Shown here: piece by piece, positions 28,081-31,185 of the stretch
How the letters are laid out: every line of letters begins with the position of its first letter
Numbering within the stretch: the first letter of the stretch is position 1
Source of the DNA: an uncultured Alistipes sp.
GTDB taxonomy: Bacteria > Bacteroidota > Bacteroidia > Bacteroidales > Rikenellaceae
Direction: 5' to 3'
DNA: 31,185 bases
Assembly: GCA_900769445.1 (NCBI GenBank)
Contig: CAAGGR010000014.1
Coordinates: 1-31,185 of the forward strand
Notes under the pieces: generated by a model
Seen by the model: only the letters and a program-made list of their open reading frames with translations
What the model was told of the DNA's origin: nothing
The model's database searches: none
Made by a program: the position numbers and the translations under genes

Positions 28081-29751
28081 ATGGGAGGTGGTAAAAGATT
28101 TGCGGGCGACTTTCAGCGTATCGACGCGGTGAAGCCCAGCGATAAGCTGCTCATTCAGGACAGCGAGGATGGTAACGTAAAATTCGCCTTTCCTGGGCAA
28201 TTTACAGCGATTAACGGCTATAAGACCGTTGAGAGCGTGGATGATCTACCGCTTAACCCCGTGCGCAAGGATATTGCGTATGTGGTAGGCGACAATATGT
28301 ATTTTTGGGTAGGCACGGGCGGTGATACTCTTAACGGAGTGTATCAGCGTGCCAATATCTTTAAGGGCGAGCGCGGCGAGTCGGGGGCGTTACGTCTGAT
28401 CGAGCAGACAACAAGCGACACGACGGTGGAGCTTCAGCATAATGCTATGCACGTGTGGTCGGAGCCAGTGAGTGAGTTAAATCTGACTTTTGGTGCTTCT
28501 CCCGTAGGTTATGTACCTACCTATGCCGTTCAGTTTATCGCCCCAAGTAAAGGCTTAACCCTAAATGTAGATAATGTAAAATGGGAAGGTGGTGACATTA
28601 TGCCAGCCTTTGAGGGGAAGATTTATACAATATGGTTTATCAATGGGATTGCTTATGTGACATCCATCCCTGATCCTATCGTTACGCTACGTGCTACCTA
28701 TCAAGGAGGTGCTGATGTAAAAATAATTAAAGACACAACGGGCATCATTGCGATGCGCATAAATGGGGTTAGCATAGAGCCAACTGCTACCCTAACTATT
28801 AACGAAGACTATGCAACGGTAGAAATTGACTTTGAGGCAACCTATGACGGGGTTAATTCTATGTTCAGCAGCTGCTTTGCTCTTACAAGCCTTGAGTTTG
28901 TAAGGGGACGATTTATAAGACTTGTATCAACAAGGTATATGTTCAACAGCTGCATAGCTCTTACCAGCCTTGACTTGTCGGGGCTTGACACATCCAGTGT
29001 TACGGATATGAGTTATATGTTCAACAACTGCCAAGCTCTCACAAATCTTGACGTGTCGTGGCTTAATACATCCAGCGTTACGGATATGAAAAATATGTTC
29101 AGCAGCTGCTATTCTCTTACCAGTCTTGACCTATCGGGTTGGAATACTTCCAGCGTTACGGATATGAAATATATGTTCAGCCACTGCGAAGCTCTTACAA
29201 GCCTTGACGTGTCGGGTTGGAATACTTCCAGCGTGACGGATATGGAACATATATTCAGCGGCTGCCTATCTCTTTCCAGCCTTGACGTATCAGGGTTTGA
29301 TACATCAAGCGTTACGGATATGAAATATATGTTCGCCAGCTGCCTATCTCTTACAAGCATTGACGTGTCAGGTTGGAATACATCGAAAGTGAAAACTATG
29401 GAACATATGTTCAGCGGTTGCTTTACTCTTTCCAGCCTTGACGTATCAGGGTTTGATACATCAAGCGTTACGGATATGAAATATATGTTCGCCAGCTGCG
29501 AAGCTCTTACAAGCATTGCATTTACTGGAAACTTAGCAAGCGTTAATGGTATAGGTTATATGTTTAGCTATTGCCAAGCTCTAACAAGCCTTTCATTTGC
29601 GGGCGTAACAGCTTTTAACGCGAACCTAAATGTTCCATCGTCTATGTTTTCAGGTACAACATCAACAGGCGAGTTTGTATATAATGGGAACGTAGATTTC
29701 TCCAAGATTATTGATGTTTTGCCTCCAACCTGGACATCCAGAGCAGTATGA
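28081..29751 (+). CDS. large BspA-like LRR fibre / receptor-binding candidate
   Basis: A 556-residue protein. Residues about 1-110 are a phage fibre-type N terminus (RFAGDFQRIDAVKPSDKLLI and the GERGESG collagen-like turn), likely anchoring to the virion. Residues about 110-255 form a beta domain. From residue 261 to about 494 lie ten MF-x-x-C modules with a 26-residue period in seven full ones (LDVSGWNTSSVTDMKYMFS type), the DUF285/BspA leucine-rich repeat. A short C-terminal cap follows. Such repeats bind host surfaces. The ATG at 28081 is chosen because an earlier in-frame ATG lies inside the connector gene. Confidence 0.88.
   Translation: MGGGKRFAGDFQRIDAVKPSDKLLIQDSEDGNVKFAFPGQFTAINGYKTVESVDDLPLNPVRKDIAYVVGDNMYFWVGTGGDTLNGVYQRANIFKGERGESGALRLIEQTTSDTTVELQHNAMHVWSEPVSELNLTFGASPVGYVPTYAVQFIAPSKGLTLNVDNVKWEGGDIMPAFEGKIYTIWFINGIAYVTSIPDPIVTLRATYQGGADVKIIKDTTGIIAMRINGVSIEPTATLTINEDYATVEIDFEATYDGVNSMFSSCFALTSLEFVRGRFIRLVSTRYMFNSCIALTSLDLSGLDTSSVTDMSYMFNNCQALTNLDVSWLNTSSVTDMKNMFSSCYSLTSLDLSGWNTSSVTDMKYMFSHCEALTSLDVSGWNTSSVTDMEHIFSGCLSLSSLDVSGFDTSSVTDMKYMFASCLSLTSIDVSGWNTSKVKTMEHMFSGCFTLSSLDVSGFDTSSVTDMKYMFASCEALTSIAFTGNLASVNGIGYMFSYCQALTSLSFAGVTAFNANLNVPSSMFSGTTSTGEFVYNGNVDFSKIIDVLPPTWTSRAV
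28861..29600 (+). repeat. 78-bp BspA repeat array
   Basis: Seven full and several partial 78-bp units encode the LRR modules. Two segments of 74 bp are identical (29270-29343 and 29426-29499), 156 bp apart. The repeats also share long near-identical stretches with the 72-bp units at the window ends (30995-31185 and 1-120). Confidence 0.9.
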
Positions 29752-30149
29752 TAATCATCCGTAACAAACTAATACCCGTAAAGGGCTTTAGTATGCTAAA
29801 TATTCTCGGAGTCGTGTTTGTGCGTGAGGGGGCAGAGATAAACCCCACACGCCTACGGCACGAGGCAATACACACAGCCCAGCAGTACGAGATAATGACA
29901 CTCTCGGCACTTGTGGCGTTGGTGCTCTGCAATGTGTGGGCTTCGTGGTGGTACTTGCTTATTGTTGTGGTTATGCCTATTGCTATCTACGTGCTGGCGT
30001 GGCTCATAGCGTTAGCACTCCCGCCATACGATAGAGCCTACCGAGATACACCCTTTGAGCGTGAGGCATACGGCAACCAATACAACACCGATTATCTTGT
30101 AACACGTCCACCGTTTGCGTGGCTTAAATACTTAAACCAAAATGTTTAA
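29748..30149 (+). CDS. membrane protein with HExxH motif
   Basis: A 133-residue protein overlapping the fibre stop by 4 bp. It has a zinc-metalloprotease motif RHEAIH (His38, Glu39, His42) with a possible third ligand in FEREAYGN (Glu104 or Glu106), and hydrophobic spans at about 49-62 and 66-92. A zincin-like membrane protein beside a phage fibre is unusual; relatives with a 'HE-x-x-H ... FEREAY' layout exist in Bacteroidetes phages (recollection). Possible roles are cleaving surface proteins on entry or exit or a lost enzyme kept for structure. Confidence 0.75.
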   Translation: MIIIRNKLIPVKGFSMLNILGVVFVREGAEINPTRLRHEAIHTAQQYEIMTLSALVALVLCNVWASWWYLLIVVVMPIAIYVLAWLIALALPPYDRAYRDTPFEREAYGNQYNTDYLVTRPPFAWLKYLNQNV

Positions 30150-30387
30150 TAAGATCGCACAGATACCCTATGACAAGCTATTGCACTTTGTGGCTGGTAT
30201 GCTTATCACCGCCTGCGTGGCTCTCTTCCCTTGTATGGTAAATATCGCCTTTGTTGGTGCTATCGTTGCAGGTATTGCCAAGGAGGTGAGAGATAAAATA
30301 ACTTATGGGGGATATGATTGGAAAGATTTAGCCGCCACTATCGCTGGAGGCGTTATTATGCAACTATTTATATGGTTAATTAACTAA
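30142..30387 (+). CDS. small three-span membrane protein
   Basis: An 81-residue protein overlapping the previous gene by 8 bp. Hydrophobic stretches at about 13-30, 32-47 and 61-80 and the pattern DKLLHFVAGMLI followed by IAKEVRDKITYGG resemble phage-encoded membrane proteins of the YfiM/DUF2279-like group. It could be a second holin or a regulator of lysis, but lies one module away from the holin at 586. Function not established. Confidence 0.75.
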   Translation: MFNKIAQIPYDKLLHFVAGMLITACVALFPCMVNIAFVGAIVAGIAKEVRDKITYGGYDWKDLAATIAGGVIMQLFIWLIN

Positions 30388-30400
30388 AACACACAACTCT

Positions 30401-30673
30401 ATGGAACTTCAATTCACACAGCAGGAAAATGTTTTCGTTGCCGAGTTTACGGCAGAAGCAGACTTTAACATCCACATTGAGAAAGGTAACGGCTTTGTTA
30501 CTCTTTATCAGTCGGGAGTAGAGGGCGGCAGGTATGACCTTGTGCGCTCGCTAAATGACAATAACTACGACGTGGTTATTGATGCAGATTGTATGGCTTT
30601 GGTATATCCGAAGTATATGCGTATTGTCAGCACCGTAATGCCAACGATGGCGGTAATCACTTTTGCAGAGTAA
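30401..30673 (+). CDS. small beta-rich protein, unknown
   Basis: A 90-residue acidic protein, mostly predicted beta (VTLYQSGVEGGRYDLVRSLN), without membrane spans. It lies 3 bp before the second fibre gene and may be a fibre chaperone, tip or base protein. No family is recognised. Confidence 0.7.
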   Translation: MELQFTQQENVFVAEFTAEADFNIHIEKGNGFVTLYQSGVEGGRYDLVRSLNDNNYDVVIDADCMALVYPKYMRIVSTVMPTMAVITFAE

Positions 30674-30676
30674 GCT

Positions 30677-31185
30677 ATGAAAAAGGTAATATTATTAAAT
30701 AACACCGTCTGCGATAAGAACGATTGTGTTATTATCAAGAAGACAACAGGCGGAGGAGGTGGTGGAGGCGATACGCCCTCACCAAGTCGCCCAACATACA
30801 CGGGACACGCAGATGCCGAGGGTCTGCGTGCTATCGGATGGACTGACGAGGACATAGCATATTATCAGGAGAATGGCGTTAATTGGAACGAGGAGGATGA
30901 TCAGTACCACCTCGTAACAGAAGACAACAAAGCTCTGTATGGCGTGCTAACAGCAACAAATATCCAAACGTATAAAGATAGAATTGTGTATCTACCAAAA
31001 ATAGATACATCCAGCGTGACGAATATGAGTTATATGTTCCAAAACTGCTATTCTCTTGTTTCTATTCCGCAGTTAGATACATCCAGCGTTACGGAAATGA
31101 GTTATATGTTCCAAAACTGCTATTCTCTTGTTTCTATACCGCAGTTAGATACATCCAGCGTTACGAATATGAGTTATATGTTCAA
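30677..31185 (+). CDS. short BspA-like LRR fibre, N-terminal part (3' partial)
   Basis: The frame starts at ATG 30677, 3 bp after the previous gene, and runs off the window. Residues 1-22 are an unknown strand-rich start, followed by a Gly6 hinge and TPSPSRP linker. The region about 40-88 (EGLRAIGWTDEDIAYYQENG, then VNWNEEDDQYH) is a domain seen at the base of Bacteroidetes phage fibres as I recall. LRR units of 24 residues (DTSSVTNMSYMFQNCYSLVS) start near residue 107. The frame continues at base 3 of the window, giving about 245 residues if the ends overlap. Confidence 0.85.
   Translation, partial: MKKVILLNNTVCDKNDCVIIKKTTGGGGGGGDTPSPSRPTYTGHADAEGLRAIGWTDEDIAYYQENGVNWNEEDDQYHLVTEDNKALYGVLTATNIQTYKDRIVYLPKIDTSSVTNMSYMFQNCYSLVSIPQLDTSSVTEMSYMFQNCYSLVSIPQLDTSSVTNMSYMF
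31071..31185 (+). repeat. terminal direct repeat matching 1-115
   Basis: 31071-31167 is identical to 1-97 (97 bp). The next 18 bases contain two differences (31168 versus 98, and 31185 versus 115). The shared sequence lies in 72-bp BspA repeat units, so it can be either true terminal redundancy or a collapsed internal repeat at which an assembler opened a circle. Confidence 0.85.

Noticed and set aside
28861..29600. Diversity-generating retroelement target
   Set aside because: No reverse transcriptase or template repeat is present, and unit differences are not confined to adenines.
30995..31185. CRISPR-like regular repeats at the window ends
   Set aside because: The 72-bp units are coding BspA leucine-rich repeats in one continuous frame with no unique spacers.

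Overview
This window is almost certainly a nearly complete temperate, tailed (siphovirus-like) phage or excised prophage genome of a Bacteroidota host, probably a gut Bacteroidales; the genus cannot be fixed from sequence alone. Three things point to Bacteroidota. Promoters fit the TTTG-N19-TAnnTTTG consensus (5563-5593 and 3572-3602). Genes lack Shine-Dalgarno sites and have A-rich leaders. The proteins include BspA/DUF285 leucine-rich repeat fibres, a DUF4373-type replication protein and Bacteroidetes-style M15 endolysin and holin. The two window ends lie in one BspA-like fibre gene, share a 97-bp perfect direct repeat and keep the same reading frame. The genome is therefore read best as a circular or terminally redundant molecule opened inside a repeat.

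Layout. 1-2114: end of the fibre gene, a small protein, holin, M15 endolysin and spanin-like protein (lysis), closed by a terminator at 2257-2282. 2115-3885: tyrosine integrase flanked by repeat-rich DNA that probably holds attP, plus a promoter-hairpin-terminator unit that looks like a small RNA. 3886-5498 (minus strand): lysogeny operon of an S24-type repressor, an exported protein and a second small HTH protein. 5521-5600: divergent control region with operator-like repeats over a consensus early promoter. 5691-12920: early genes, including an excisionase-like HTH protein, Rad52-like annealing protein, Gp157-like protein, SSB, DUF4373 initiator, hexapeptide-repeat protein, endonuclease and a methyltransferase-like protein. 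This part also holds a 460-nt gene-free stretch full of helices (6411-6871), a structured leader (9556-9635), and four iterons plus an A-rich tract inside the initiator gene (9999-10150), a lambda-like origin. 12944-28066: ParB-like protein, small and large terminase, then tail proteins and tape measure, then prohead protease, capsid, head proteins, portal and connector. 28081-31185: two BspA-type receptor-binding candidates with small membrane proteins between them.

Working model (inference). Repressor binding at 5530-5587 shuts the early promoter and maintains lysogeny. On induction the early operon makes Xis, recombination proteins and the initiator that opens its own internal origin. Late genes are then read rightward from about 12.9 kb through the window ends to about 2.28 kb. 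The most unusual parts are the non-coding ones: the 6.4-6.9 kb RNA, the 9.6 kb leader that shares its 3' 12-mer, and the RNA beside the integrase. Among proteins, the recombinogenic fibre repeats, the G8 tract in the methyltransferase-like gene, the 25-unit hexapeptide repeat and the repressor with altered autoproteolysis residues stand out.
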